Positions 1-6,717 are shown, numbered from the stretch's first letter. The stretch: 11,914 nucleotides of DNA from Propionibacteriaceae bacterium (GCA_031282235.1 JAITED010000084.1:1-11914), one strand, 5' to 3'. Notes: generated from the sequence alone by a model not told the origin. Numbers and translations are program-made.

Positions 1-346
1 CCAGTTGCGCATTTGATAGTTGCCGCGCTGAAACGCTGAGGTGCTCAATCTGCGACGATGACGCAGACTCGGCCCGCAACAACACCGAACGCATCGGTGC
101 GACCAAACCGGCAGGGAACGCCGCAGCAACATATTCATCAAACCGCACTGCGTCAGCAGCAGCCTCCTCAAGGTCGGCTACGAGCGTAGCCGGTAACGCT
201 AGCTCTAAATCAGCTATCGCCGGGGGGATAACGGTAGTAAAACTGCTTTTTAACGCGGCCAATTTACGACGCGACACTCGGATATTCTCCGGCAGCACCC
301 AAGGAACCTGTGCCGTTTGCCAAATCGGAACGCTAACTGTAGCCAT
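1..346 (-). CDS. Fic family protein, N-terminal part (runs off left edge)
   Basis: An open frame starts at the ATG at 346-344 and continues past base 1, so 115 residues are visible and the catalytic Fic core lies outside the window. The visible part matches my recollection of the N-terminal region of actinobacterial Fic proteins: a start rich in Trp/Pro, then VIPPAIADLELALPA, and a helix LLRAESASSSQIEHLSVSAR near residues 89-108. The SSQIEH stretch corresponds to the class II autoinhibitory motif [S/T]xxxE[G/N], with His where Gly or Asn is usual. Such enzymes transfer AMP from ATP to a hydroxyl side chain of a target protein and are held inactive by the glutamate of this helix. There is no SD; a -10 hexamer ends six bases before the ATG and an inverted repeat covers both, so leaderless transcription with possible autoregulation is inferred. 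The family call rests on the N-terminal half only. Confidence 0.75.
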   Translation of the reverse strand, partial: MATVSVPIWQTAQVPWVLPENIRVSRRKLAALKSSFTTVIPPAIADLELALPATLVADLEEAAADAVRFDEYVAAAFPAGLVAPMRSVLLRAESASSSQIEHLSVSARQLSNAQL

Positions 347-368
347 AAACCCACTATAGCTACAGTTA
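334..368. promoter_or_regulatory. Perfect 10-bp inverted repeat over the fic -10 and start codon
   Basis: TAACTGTAGC at 334-343 and GCTACAGTTA at 359-368 are exact reverse complements separated by 15 bases. The spacer holds the minus-strand -10 hexamer TATAGT (358-353) and the ATG (346-344). A related half-site ending AGTTAA recurs at 379-387. This is the geometry of a repressor operator that would block RNA polymerase; autoregulation is an inference. An RNA hairpin sequestering the start is the alternative. Confidence 0.55.
353..358 (-). promoter_or_regulatory. -10 box TATAGT, leaderless fic promoter
   Basis: TATAGT reads on minus at 358-353, followed by six bases and the ATG at 346. With the usual distance from -10 to the transcription start, the mRNA would begin at or next to the A of the start codon. 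I see no good -35 hexamer. Confidence 0.45.
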
Positions 369-461
369 ATAAAATAAGTGTAGTTAAGGGCGGGGTAGTT
401 TGCAGGTGGTCTAGCGGCAGAAGCTGGCTGCGCTCTGGTGTGCTACAGTGAATCCCATACC

Positions 462-490
462 ACCCGGTTCCCTCTGGGGCCGGGTTTTCT
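462..490 (+). terminator. Rho-independent terminator-like hairpin on plus
   Basis: ACCCGGTTCC (462-471) pairs with GGGGCCGGGT (476-485) through a CTCT loop, ten pairs including two G-U, followed by TTTCT. The T tract makes this a plus-strand terminator. No protein gene is upstream on plus. An extended -10-like TGCTACAGT lies at 441-449 and the inverted hexamers GGTGGT (405-410) and ACCACC (459-464) precede the hairpin, so a short RNA is possible. Nothing else is evident in 347-510. Confidence 0.5.
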
Positions 491-510
491 ATTGCTCTTT
501 TACTTCGCGC

Positions 511-1221
511 TCAACTTAGGTGGTCGCGCATGAATTGGGCGGGGATGGGGACTTCGCGGGAGGTGTTCCAAGGGAGTTCCCAACCGCCGAGGCGAAGCAG
601 TTCGGATACGATGCGGGCAGTGAAACCCCAGAGGAAAGCGTCGCCAATTATCCAAGCGGGGCCGGTGAAACCGCTGGGGTGAATCGCGGTGACGCGGTGG
701 GCTGGGTCGGCTAGCAGTGAGACTGGCCAACGATGTACGGTGGCCACTTCATCCGGGTTGGGCGTGAGCAGAGCATCGCCTGACCACCAAGCGACCACGG
801 GCACCACCTGAAAACGGGAAACGGTTACGGGAGCGGCGGGCAACCGCCCTAACACATGCACTTGCCCGGCAGCGAGCCCCACTTCCTCATACGTTTCCCG
901 CAGCGCGGTGCACACTGGGCCGGTGTCTGCATCGTCACGCGAGCCACCGGGAAATGAGATTTGACCAGGGTGTTTACGTAAATCTGTTGCGCGGGCGGTG
1001 AACAGTAACTCTGGGTCGGGGCGGTTGGAGAACAACGCACACACCGCCGCCCAATGCTGCGATACGTAGCTACTACCGCTACCGCTGACACTGCCCGCGC
1101 CAGCGTTCGCTGCGGCGTAAGCCTTGGGAACTGCGGGAATCTCCAGCATCTCCAAACAACCAGCCAATACGCTTAAAGCGGACGGAATGCCCAAAGCAGC
1201 TTCACTACCTATCTCAGTCAT
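511..1221 (-). CDS. NUDIX hydrolase, CoA pyrophosphatase type (NudL/PCD1-like)
   Basis: A 236-residue protein with the two signatures of CoA-pyrophosphatases. The CoA-specific UPF0035 motif is at residues 72-93 (LLFTARATDLRK...FPGG) and the Nudix box runs from Gly93 to Leu116 with R108-E109 and E112-E113. The first glutamate of the general Nudix box is replaced by Asp, which I recall as common in this subfamily. Members cleave CoA and acyl-CoA to 3',5'-ADP and (acyl-)phosphopantetheine with divalent metal. Residues 34-53 form a low-complexity Ala/Gly/Ser linker before the domain. The ATG at 1221 has a GAGGG SD seven bases upstream, and a six-codon leader ORF overlaps the start. The gene follows nth on the same strand with a 70-base gap and is probably co-expressed with it. 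Family assignment is firm; the exact substrate is inferred. Confidence 0.88.
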   Translation of the reverse strand: MTEIGSEAALGIPSALSVLAGCLEMLEIPAVPKAYAAANAGAGSVSGSGSSYVSQHWAAVCALFSNRPDPELLFTARATDLRKHPGQISFPGGSRDDADTGPVCTALRETYEEVGLAAGQVHVLGRLPAAPVTVSRFQVVPVVAWWSGDALLTPNPDEVATVHRWPVSLLADPAHRVTAIHPSGFTGPAWIIGDAFLWGFTARIVSELLRLGGWELPWNTSREVPIPAQFMRDHLS

Positions 1222-1238
1222 CTGTTACCCTCAGTCAT
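1218..1238 (-). other. Six-codon leader ORF overlapping the NUDIX start
   Basis: Minus-strand ATG at 1238-1236 reads MTEGNR and stops at TGA 1220-1218, which overlaps the NUDIX ATG as ATGA. It has its own GAGG SD at 1248-1245 with six-base spacing, and the SD of the NUDIX gene lies inside it. A 10-bp direct repeat (CTCAGTCATC at 1213-1222 and 1230-1239) produced the duplicated start. It may couple translation or may be an accident of the repeat. Confidence 0.3.
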
Positions 1239-1291
1239 CCTTTTCCTCGTGTCGTATTTCAACCGTATTTTCGCTTTTCACTAGCGTTTTA

Positions 1292-1981
1292 TCACCGCGA
1301 GACCAGCTTCTGGGCTTTCACGGGGTCAGTCTCCCCCACCCCGAAGCTGGGGCACAATTCAGACACCGGGCACACCCCGCAGGCGGCGCGTTTGGCGAAA
1401 CAGCAGCGGCGCCCGTGCCAGATGGTCACGTCTGACAACTTCGTCCAAGTTTCGGCGGGGAACAGTGCCCCCAAATCGGCCTCCACTTTCAACGGGTCGG
1501 TCTCGTTACTCCAACCCAAGCGTTTAGAAAGTCGCAAAACATGGGTGTCGGTGGTGATGCCCGGAATCCCGAAAGCGTGCCCCAGCACCACATTTGCGGT
1601 TTTGCGCCCCACGCCGGGCAGCTTGACAAGTTCGACCAACTCCCCCGGCACCTGCCCCGCGTATCGCTCGGTCAAAGCCTGCGCAATACCGATAATCGAC
1701 TTCGTTTTCTGCCGGAAAAACCCGGTGGCTTTGATAATCGTCTCCACGTCCTCCGGGCCGGCGACCGCTAGCGCCGCCGCATCCGGGTAACGCGCAAACA
1801 GTTTCGGCGTGACCAGATTGACACCCTTATCGGTGGATTGCGCGCTCAATACTGTAGCAATCAACAGTTGAAATGCGTCACCATAATCCAGTTCGCAGTC
1901 AGCATTCGGATACGTCGCCAGCAGTATCTGATACGTATTCCAAGCCCGTTCCCGCTTCGCTCGCAGCGACTCTTTAGCCAT
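1292..1981 (-). CDS. nth: Endonuclease III (DNA glycosylase/AP lyase)
   Basis: A 229-residue HhH-GPD glycosylase of normal length. The helix-hairpin-helix LPGVGRKTANVV is at 121-132, with catalytic Lys127; the catalytic aspartate is Asp145 in TTDTHVLRL. A complete [4Fe-4S] motif C-x6-C-x2-C-x5-C is formed by Cys194, Cys201, Cys204 and Cys210. The family excises oxidised pyrimidines and nicks the resulting abasic site in base excision repair. There is no SD before the ATG at 1981, but TAGAAT ends six bases before it, so a leaderless mRNA is inferred. The NUDIX gene follows 70 bases downstream on the same strand, an arrangement common in actinobacteria. Confidence 0.95.
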   Translation of the reverse strand: MAKESLRAKRERAWNTYQILLATYPNADCELDYGDAFQLLIATVLSAQSTDKGVNLVTPKLFARYPDAAALAVAGPEDVETIIKATGFFRQKTKSIIGIAQALTERYAGQVPGELVELVKLPGVGRKTANVVLGHAFGIPGITTDTHVLRLSKRLGWSNETDPLKVEADLGALFPAETWTKLSDVTIWHGRRCCFAKRAACGVCPVSELCPSFGVGETDPVKAQKLVSR

Positions 1982-1987
1982 AAGAAG

Positions 1988-1993
1988 ATTCTA
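1988..1993 (-). promoter_or_regulatory. -10 box TAGAAT before nth (leaderless)
   Basis: TAGAAT on minus is followed by CTTCTT and the ATG at 1981, placing the predicted transcription start at the start codon. No SD is present. No clear -35 is seen. Confidence 0.45.
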
Positions 1994-2024
1994 GGCGCAC
2001 GCCGCTGACACAATCAGTCAAGCG

Positions 2025-2981
2025 TCAACTACCGAACTCGGCGGCTATCGTGCGGCGCAGCCCCTCCGCGATAGTGAACGGACGTATAAACCCAGTTGCT
2101 TCCAACGCCGTAGTATCAACCACGGTTTCGGCGGCAAACTTTTTCACGCGGATTGCGGATATGGGCAGTTCGCGCCGCAGCAGTTTTGCCAGCAGGTCGA
2201 AGCAGTGCCCACCCAGCATCCCGAGCCAAAGCGGGAGATGAATGCTCAGTTTCGGATTGCGCCCCAACGCTTTTTTAACCGTGTTGACTAGCTCATTTGT
2301 GCTCATGTCCGGTTTGTCGGCGTAGTTCAACAGCCGATAGCCCTGCCCGTTCTCCAGCATCTCGGCCAGAAACTCCACCACATTGCCGACGTACGCCATC
2401 GACTTGCGGTTACGCCCGTTGCCGACCGTGAGGAAACGCCCAGAGCGGATTTGCCGCGCCAAGGTGTACACATTGCCGCGATTATTCTCACCGAAAATTA
2501 CGGACGGTCGCACAATCTGGAGCACGCGACCGGGTGCGCCGTCGTACCAAGCGCGATACGCCTGCTCAGCAGCCAGTTTGCTCACCGAGTAGGGGTTGAA
2601 CGGGTCGGTCGGGTCGGTTTCCCGCGATGGCGGTTTGTCTAGCCCATACACTGCCACGCTGGAGGTGAATACGATACGCCGAATGTCGTCCAGCGCCGCC
2701 ACCTCCGCAGTGACCCGCGCCCCGTCCACGTTCGTGGTGTGGTACAACTCCACGGGCTGCACGTCGTCGCGGTGTACGGCGGCCAAATTGATGATGGCAT
2801 CGTATCCGGCGGCAGCAGCGGCATACGGCTCCAGCTCCCGCACGTCACCCCGCACCGTTATGTCTGCAAACTGCGCCTTGACCACGAGGTCATAAATCCG
2901 CACCTCGTGACCGCGAGCTATGAGCAGTTCCACCAACCGCGAGCCCACAAATCCGCTACCACCTGCGACCAGTACTTTCAC
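2025..2981 (-). CDS. NAD-dependent epimerase/dehydratase (extended SDR)
   Basis: A 318-residue extended short-chain dehydrogenase. The Rossmann motif GGSGFVG is at residues 7-13 and an acidic Asp31 at the end of strand 2 suggests NAD(H). NLAAVHRDD follows strand 4, the catalytic serine lies in TSSVAVYG (106-113), and the Y-x3-K pair is Tyr131/Lys135 in NPYSVSK. RPSVIFGENNRGN (158-170) is the usual substrate-side loop. Such enzymes epimerise or dehydrate nucleotide sugars for surface polysaccharides; the substrate cannot be read from sequence. Translation starts at GTG 2981-2979 behind a strong AGGAGG SD. The gene diverges from a glycosyltransferase 64 bases away, which supports a glycan role. 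Confidence 0.85.
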   Translation of the reverse strand: MKVLVAGGSGFVGSRLVELLIARGHEVRIYDLVVKAQFADITVRGDVRELEPYAAAAAGYDAIINLAAVHRDDVQPVELYHTTNVDGARVTAEVAALDDIRRIVFTSSVAVYGLDKPPSRETDPTDPFNPYSVSKLAAEQAYRAWYDGAPGRVLQIVRPSVIFGENNRGNVYTLARQIRSGRFLTVGNGRNRKSMAYVGNVVEFLAEMLENGQGYRLLNYADKPDMSTNELVNTVKKALGRNPKLSIHLPLWLGMLGGHCFDLLAKLLRRELPISAIRVKKFAAETVVDTTALEATGFIRPFTIAEGLRRTIAAEFGS

Positions 2982-3032
2982 TCTCGCCTCCTAGTCGAAC
3001 TGCCAGTCTACGCGATTTCTGGCCGCAACAAC

Positions 3033-3038
3033 TACAGT
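3033..3038 (+). promoter_or_regulatory. -10 box TACAGT before the glycosyltransferase
   Basis: TACAGT is followed by seven bases and the GTG at 3046. It overlaps the alternative GTG at 3037, which argues for the later start and a leaderless mRNA. No SD precedes either start. Confidence 0.35.
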
Positions 3039-3045
3039 GGCGTAT

Positions 3046-4056
3046 GTGATAACGGTATTGCTGTGCACCCACAACGGCGCCCGGTTCCTCGGCGCGCAGT
3101 TGGATTCGCTGCTCGCCCAAACCCGGCCTGCGAGTCGCATCGTCATCTCGGACGATGCCTCCACGGATGGCACTTGGGAGATTTTGCAGCGTTACGCCGC
3201 GCAGTACCCCCACATCTCCATCCGACGACACGCCACGCATCAAACGCCGGACACAACGTATAACGCAACGCCCCAGATTGAAATACGAACTGAGCTTCCG
3301 TTTGTCGCGCCCGTAGCGTATCCCCCGCTCCCCCCCACCGCCCGCAACTTCCTAGACCTGATGGTGGCCGAACGCAACGATTATCTGATGCTTTGCGACC
3401 AAGATGACGTATGGCATACGGACAAAATTGCCCGCACGCTGGCGAAACTTAACGATATGGAAGCCCGCCACGGCGCCACAACCCCCTGCCTCACCCACAC
3501 CGACCTCACCGTGGTTGATGAGTCATTACACGTAATCAACCCGTCATTTAGGGCTGCGATGGACGCGGATTGGACGCGCACCACCCTGCGCGACCAGATT
3601 GTGCAGAACACCGCTACCGGCTGCACCATCATGTATAACCGCGCCCTAGCGAATCTGCTCACCGAAGTTCCCCGCTACGCCGTGATGCACGATTGGTGGC
3701 TGCCGCTGGTGGCTTGCGCTTTCGGATACATGGAGCCGCTAGCCACCGCCACTATCGACTACCGCCAGCACGCCCACAACGTAATCGGCGCCACTGACAT
3801 GCGCACTTTCAGATACAAACTGCACCGCGCCCTCAATCTGGATACCGTGCGCCACGCCGTCCGCATCACCTATCCGCAGGCCGCAGAGTTGTTACGTATC
3901 TACGCTCCACAACTCAAACCCGCTGATGCCGCCATGCTAGCTAGCTACGCCAACCTCCCCGCCCAAAACAAACTGGCTCGCCTCACCACCGTAATCAGAG
4001 AACGCTTCTGGAAATCCGGACTCCCCAGAAACCTCGCCTACCTGCTCGTCCTCTGA
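3046..4056 (+). CDS. Glycosyltransferase family 2 (rhamnosyltransferase-like)
   Basis: GTG 3046 gives 336 residues; a GTG at 3037 would add three. The GT-A fold starts at once with ITVLLCTHNGARFL, followed by SDDASTDGT with Asp36/Asp37 for nucleotide binding. The metal-binding DxD region is CDQDDVWHTDK near residues 117-127. NTATGCTIMYNR, MHDWW and YRQHAHNVIG (about 188-199, 214-218, 239-248) follow in the order seen in rhamnosyltransferase-like GT2 enzymes. No membrane segment is evident, so it is probably cytoplasmic or membrane-associated and adds a sugar to a lipid-linked or surface glycan. Residues of about 63-100 form a Thr/Pro-rich insertion between strand 3 and the NF motif, longer than usual. 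The donor is not determined. A fragment like its C-terminus recurs 155 bases downstream. Confidence 0.85.
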   Translation: MITVLLCTHNGARFLGAQLDSLLAQTRPASRIVISDDASTDGTWEILQRYAAQYPHISIRRHATHQTPDTTYNATPQIEIRTELPFVAPVAYPPLPPTARNFLDLMVAERNDYLMLCDQDDVWHTDKIARTLAKLNDMEARHGATTPCLTHTDLTVVDESLHVINPSFRAAMDADWTRTTLRDQIVQNTATGCTIMYNRALANLLTEVPRYAVMHDWWLPLVACAFGYMEPLATATIDYRQHAHNVIGATDMRTFRYKLHRALNLDTVRHAVRITYPQAAELLRIYAPQLKPADAAMLASYANLPAQNKLARLTTVIRERFWKSGLPRNLAYLLVL

Positions 4057-4058
4057 AC

Positions 4059-4077
4059 GCCGCTAGCGCCAAGCGGC
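4059..4077 (+). repeat. Short hairpin after the glycosyltransferase
   Basis: GCCGCT (4059-4064) pairs with AGCGGC (4072-4077) around a seven-base loop, just after the stop codon. No T tract follows, so this is at best a weak or Rho-assisted terminator. Confidence 0.3.
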
Positions 4078-4103
4078 TACACTGCGTAGTTCACCGAACA
4101 GGA

Positions 4104-4145
4104 AAATACCTCCCCACCCAAAACGAACTAGCCCGCCTCACCGCC
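4104..4145 (+). pseudogene. Fragment like the 3' end of the glycosyltransferase
   Basis: Bases 4109-4145 match 3954-3990 inside the glycosyltransferase at 32 of 37 positions, and all five differences are transitions. In the matching frame the fragment reads KYLPTQNELARLTA against ANLPAQNKLARLTT in the intact gene. Upstream the frame is open but not similar, and downstream the similarity stops abruptly near 4145. It is best read as the remnant of a second, related glycosyltransferase gene or of a diverged tandem duplication. The remnant overlaps, on the opposite strand, the last codons of the BRO-N/Fic gene. Confidence 0.5.
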
Positions 4146-5027
4146 TATGATGTCACCGTCCTGCTCGTAATAATATGAGTAGTCAACACCTTTCATGAAC
4201 ATCTCGCGGTCGTTTATTTTGTCGGTCAGTGCAGGTTTAAGCAGGGATTTTATCGCGGCACTGTCCGACGCGCTTCTGACCATTGCATCAAGATATTCCT
4301 TCTTGCCGACCTGGCTCCAATCCACGCAGAGCTTCAAGTTCTTCTTCAGGATGAGGTCAAGCCATATCCTTGTGCTTCTGCCGTTGCCTTCCATGAACGG
4401 GTGGGCGACGTTCATCTCGATGTATTTGTCGATGATTTCGTCAAAGCTGCCCTCTGACATCAGCTCAACCGTCCGCAGCGATTCCGTGAGGTACTGCGCC
4501 ATTGCAAACTGGAAGCCGCCCTTTGCGATATTGAGCGTTCTTATCTGTCCAGCAAAGTCGTACAGACCGCCGAACAAGTAACCGTGAATCTGCTGCAATC
4601 CCTTGACAGTGCCGACTTCGATTTCGTTAAACAATGAACTGTCGAACAGCGCATACGCCTTGGACTTGCTCTTGCCGTCAATAGTGTCATCGGAGTAGGT
4701 GAACCACTCGATGAAGCGACTGGCTTTGATTGCAGGGAAGTTTCTCGCAAGCTCAGTGATACCGTCGCTGTCAAGCACGTTTGCCAAACGCTTCTTCCCA
4801 TCCGGCGCGGTGAATTTGAACTGGGTAGTGGCACTACCCAGTTGACTGCCATTTTTTCGCAACTTGGCTTTGAGGTATTTCCAGTAGTTGCGGTTCTTTT
4901 CGTAGTTATCTTCATTGCGCAAAACACCGACAATATCAAGCACGGAAAACCACCATTTAGAATTGTCGTCATCCCAAACGGCACGTACCTCCCTGTCGCC
5001 AAAGAACCGTATTGATATTTTGCTCAT
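4128..5027 (-). CDS. BRO-N/Fic protein, probable AMP transferase (class III-like)
   Basis: ATG 5027 is chosen because GGAGG lies seven bases upstream; an in-frame TTG at 5033 is less likely. The 299-residue protein has an N-terminal BRO-N/antirepressor-like part (about 1-115, with WWFSVLDIVGVL and RLANVLDSDGITELA), then a Fic domain. The flap region is YDFAGQIRTLNIAKGG (156-171) and the active-site motif HPFMEGNGRSTR is at 209-220, with catalytic His209 and the full HxFx(D/E)GNGRxxR pattern of AMP-transferring Fic enzymes. Near the end, Ser284 and Glu288 in YSYYYEQD fit a C-terminal inhibitory [S/T]xxxE motif with Gln in place of Gly/Asn. The final seven residues lie over the glycosyltransferase-like remnant, suggesting a replaced C-terminus. 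Composition is AT-richer and Lys-rich compared with its neighbours, indicating horizontal acquisition. No antitoxin gene is adjacent. Confidence 0.85.
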   Translation of the reverse strand: MSKISIRFFGDREVRAVWDDDNSKWWFSVLDIVGVLRNEDNYEKNRNYWKYLKAKLRKNGSQLGSATTQFKFTAPDGKKRLANVLDSDGITELARNFPAIKASRFIEWFTYSDDTIDGKSKSKAYALFDSSLFNEIEVGTVKGLQQIHGYLFGGLYDFAGQIRTLNIAKGGFQFAMAQYLTESLRTVELMSEGSFDEIIDKYIEMNVAHPFMEGNGRSTRIWLDLILKKNLKLCVDWSQVGKKEYLDAMVRSASDSAAIKSLLKPALTDKINDREMFMKGVDYSYYYEQDGDIIGGEAG

Positions 5028-5059
5028 CCACAAACCTCCGGCGTTCCCCTTATTTGGAT

Positions 5060-5097
5060 CCTGAACTGTTGGAATATCTTCTTTGTACCTAACTGTT
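5060..5097 (-). promoter_or_regulatory. Direct repeats upstream of the BRO-N/Fic gene
   Basis: On minus, AACAGTTAGG (5097-5088) and AACAGTTCAGG (5070-5060) are near-identical and lie 33-70 bases before the start codon. They could be binding sites for a regulator, perhaps the BRO-N domain itself. No convincing promoter hexamers were found in this AT-rich stretch. Confidence 0.25.
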
Positions 5098-5098
5098 T

Positions 5099-5112
5099 GC
5101 AGTATTTACTGC
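5099..5112. repeat. Palindrome GCAGTA-TT-TACTGC
   Basis: A 6-bp inverted repeat with a two-base spacer lies 30 bases beyond the guaA stop codon. The loop is too short for a terminator hairpin, so a protein-binding dyad is more likely if it is functional. Confidence 0.25.
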
Positions 5113-5142
5113 TAGCTCTCAGCATCCATGTTATTTGCATTA

Positions 5143-6696
5143 TTATTCCCACTCGATGGTGGCGGGGGGTTTGCTGGTTACGTCTAGGACTACGCGGTTT
5201 ATGGCGCGGACTTCGTTGGTGATACGGGTGGAGATTTTTTCGATTAGGGGGTAGGGCAGCCGCGACCAGTCGGCGGTCATGGCATCCTCACTGGTCACTG
5301 GGCGCAAAACCACCGGGTGGCCGTAGCTGCGGCCATCGCCTTGCACGCCTACGGAGCGCACATCTGCTAGCAGCACCACGGGGAACTGCCATACGGAACG
5401 GGCTTCCAGCCAGGCATCTAGCTCCTCGCGGGCGATAGCGTCGGCTTCGCGCAGCAGCGCTAGGCGTTCCTCGGTCACTTCACCGATGATGCGGATGGCT
5501 AAACCAGGGCCGGGGAACGGCTGCCGCCACACTATATGGTCGGGCAACCCCAGTTGGGTGCCGACGGCGCGTACCTCGTCCTTGAACAGGGCGCGCAGCG
5601 GCTCGATGAGTTGGAACGTCAAATCATCGGGCAAACCGCCGACGTTGTGATGGCTTTTGATGTTCGCGGCTCCTTCACCACCGCCGGACTCCACTACGTC
5701 GGGGTAGAGGGTGCCTTGGGCTAAGAAATCCACCCCAGCGCTGCCGTTGATGGCGCGCGCCGCCACCTCGAAAGCCCGAATGAACTCGCGGCCAATGATT
5801 TTACGTTTCGTCTCAGGGTCAGTTACCCCGGCGAGCGCAGTGAGGAAACGCTGCTGCTCTTTAGCCACCACTAGATTCACCCCCGTGGCGGCCACGAAAT
5901 CGGTCTCCACCTGTTCGGCTTCACCTTTGCGCAACAAGCCGTGGTCTACGAATACGCAGGTGAGCTGGTCACCGATGGCGCGCTGCAGCAGCGCTGCGGC
6001 CACAGCGGAATCAACGCCGCCCGAAAGCCCGCACAGTACCCGCTTGTCACCCACCTGTTCCCGAATCGCCGCCACCTGCTCGTCTACGATGTTGGCCGCC
6101 GTCCAGCTGGGCTGGATACCGGCGATATCGTAAAGGAAATGCTCCAAAACCTGCTGCCCGGATTCGGAGTGCGACACCTCTGGATGCCACTGCACCCCCG
6201 CCAAACTGCGCTCTAGGCACTCAAACGCCGCCACCTGCGCGCCCGCAGTGTGCGCGAGCGGCGTAAAACCGGGGGGCGGCTGGGAGACGGAATCGCCGTG
6301 GCTCATCCACACCTTGAGGGTGTCCGGCAGGTCAGCGTTCAAGCGCCCAGGGGTGTCTACGGAGAGTTCAGTGCGCCCAAACTCGGAGCGCCCCGTTTCG
6401 GGCACCACTCCCCCCAGCGCCTGCGCCATCGCCTGAAAACCGTAACAGATGCCGAACACCGGGATACCCGTATCGAATAATGCCTTGTCAACTTGGGGTG
6501 CGCCAGGTTCGTATACGCTTTGCGGCCCACCGGAGAGAATCACTGCCGCCGGGTGTTTGGCGACTATCTGCGCAACCGACATGGTGTGCGGCACAATCTC
6601 GGAATATACGTGCGCCTCCCGCACCCGGCGCGCGATGAGTTGCGCGTATTGCGCGCCGTAATCGACAACCAGTACGGGATTTTTAGCCGAAGTCAT
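5143..6696 (-). CDS. guaA: GMP synthase (glutamine-hydrolysing)
   Basis: A full-length 517-residue protein. The N-terminal class I glutamine amidotransferase has nucleophile Cys84 in GICYGFQ and His171/Glu173 in WHPEV. The ATP-pyrophosphatase domain has the P-loop SGGVDS at 225-230, and the C-terminal dimerisation domain ends with the characteristic PPATIEWE. It converts XMP, ATP and glutamine-derived ammonia to GMP, the last step of guanine nucleotide synthesis. There is no SD at the ATG at 6696; TAGACT ends six bases upstream, so a leaderless mRNA is inferred. A pair of 8-bp direct repeats lies around the expected -35 region. The gene diverges from a small ORF on plus, and its 3' side borders the acquired Fic segment. 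Confidence 0.97.
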   Translation of the reverse strand: MTSAKNPVLVVDYGAQYAQLIARRVREAHVYSEIVPHTMSVAQIVAKHPAAVILSGGPQSVYEPGAPQVDKALFDTGIPVFGICYGFQAMAQALGGVVPETGRSEFGRTELSVDTPGRLNADLPDTLKVWMSHGDSVSQPPPGFTPLAHTAGAQVAAFECLERSLAGVQWHPEVSHSESGQQVLEHFLYDIAGIQPSWTAANIVDEQVAAIREQVGDKRVLCGLSGGVDSAVAAALLQRAIGDQLTCVFVDHGLLRKGEAEQVETDFVAATGVNLVVAKEQQRFLTALAGVTDPETKRKIIGREFIRAFEVAARAINGSAGVDFLAQGTLYPDVVESGGGEGAANIKSHHNVGGLPDDLTFQLIEPLRALFKDEVRAVGTQLGLPDHIVWRQPFPGPGLAIRIIGEVTEERLALLREADAIAREELDAWLEARSVWQFPVVLLADVRSVGVQGDGRSYGHPVVLRPVTSEDAMTADWSRLPYPLIEKISTRITNEVRAINRVVLDVTSKPPATIEWE

Positions 6697-6702
6697 GGAA
6701 AG

Positions 6703-6708
6703 AGTCTA
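6703..6708 (-). promoter_or_regulatory. -10 box TAGACT before guaA (leaderless)
   Basis: TAGACT on minus is followed by CTTTCC and the ATG at 6696, putting the predicted transcription start at the start codon. No SD is present. Confidence 0.45.
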
Positions 6709-6717
6709 AATGATTCG

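Noticed and set aside
403..466. Possible tRNA gene
   Set aside because: The ends pair (GGTGGT/ACCACC) but no 5-bp T stem or anticodon stem can be formed and the T-loop lacks TTC.
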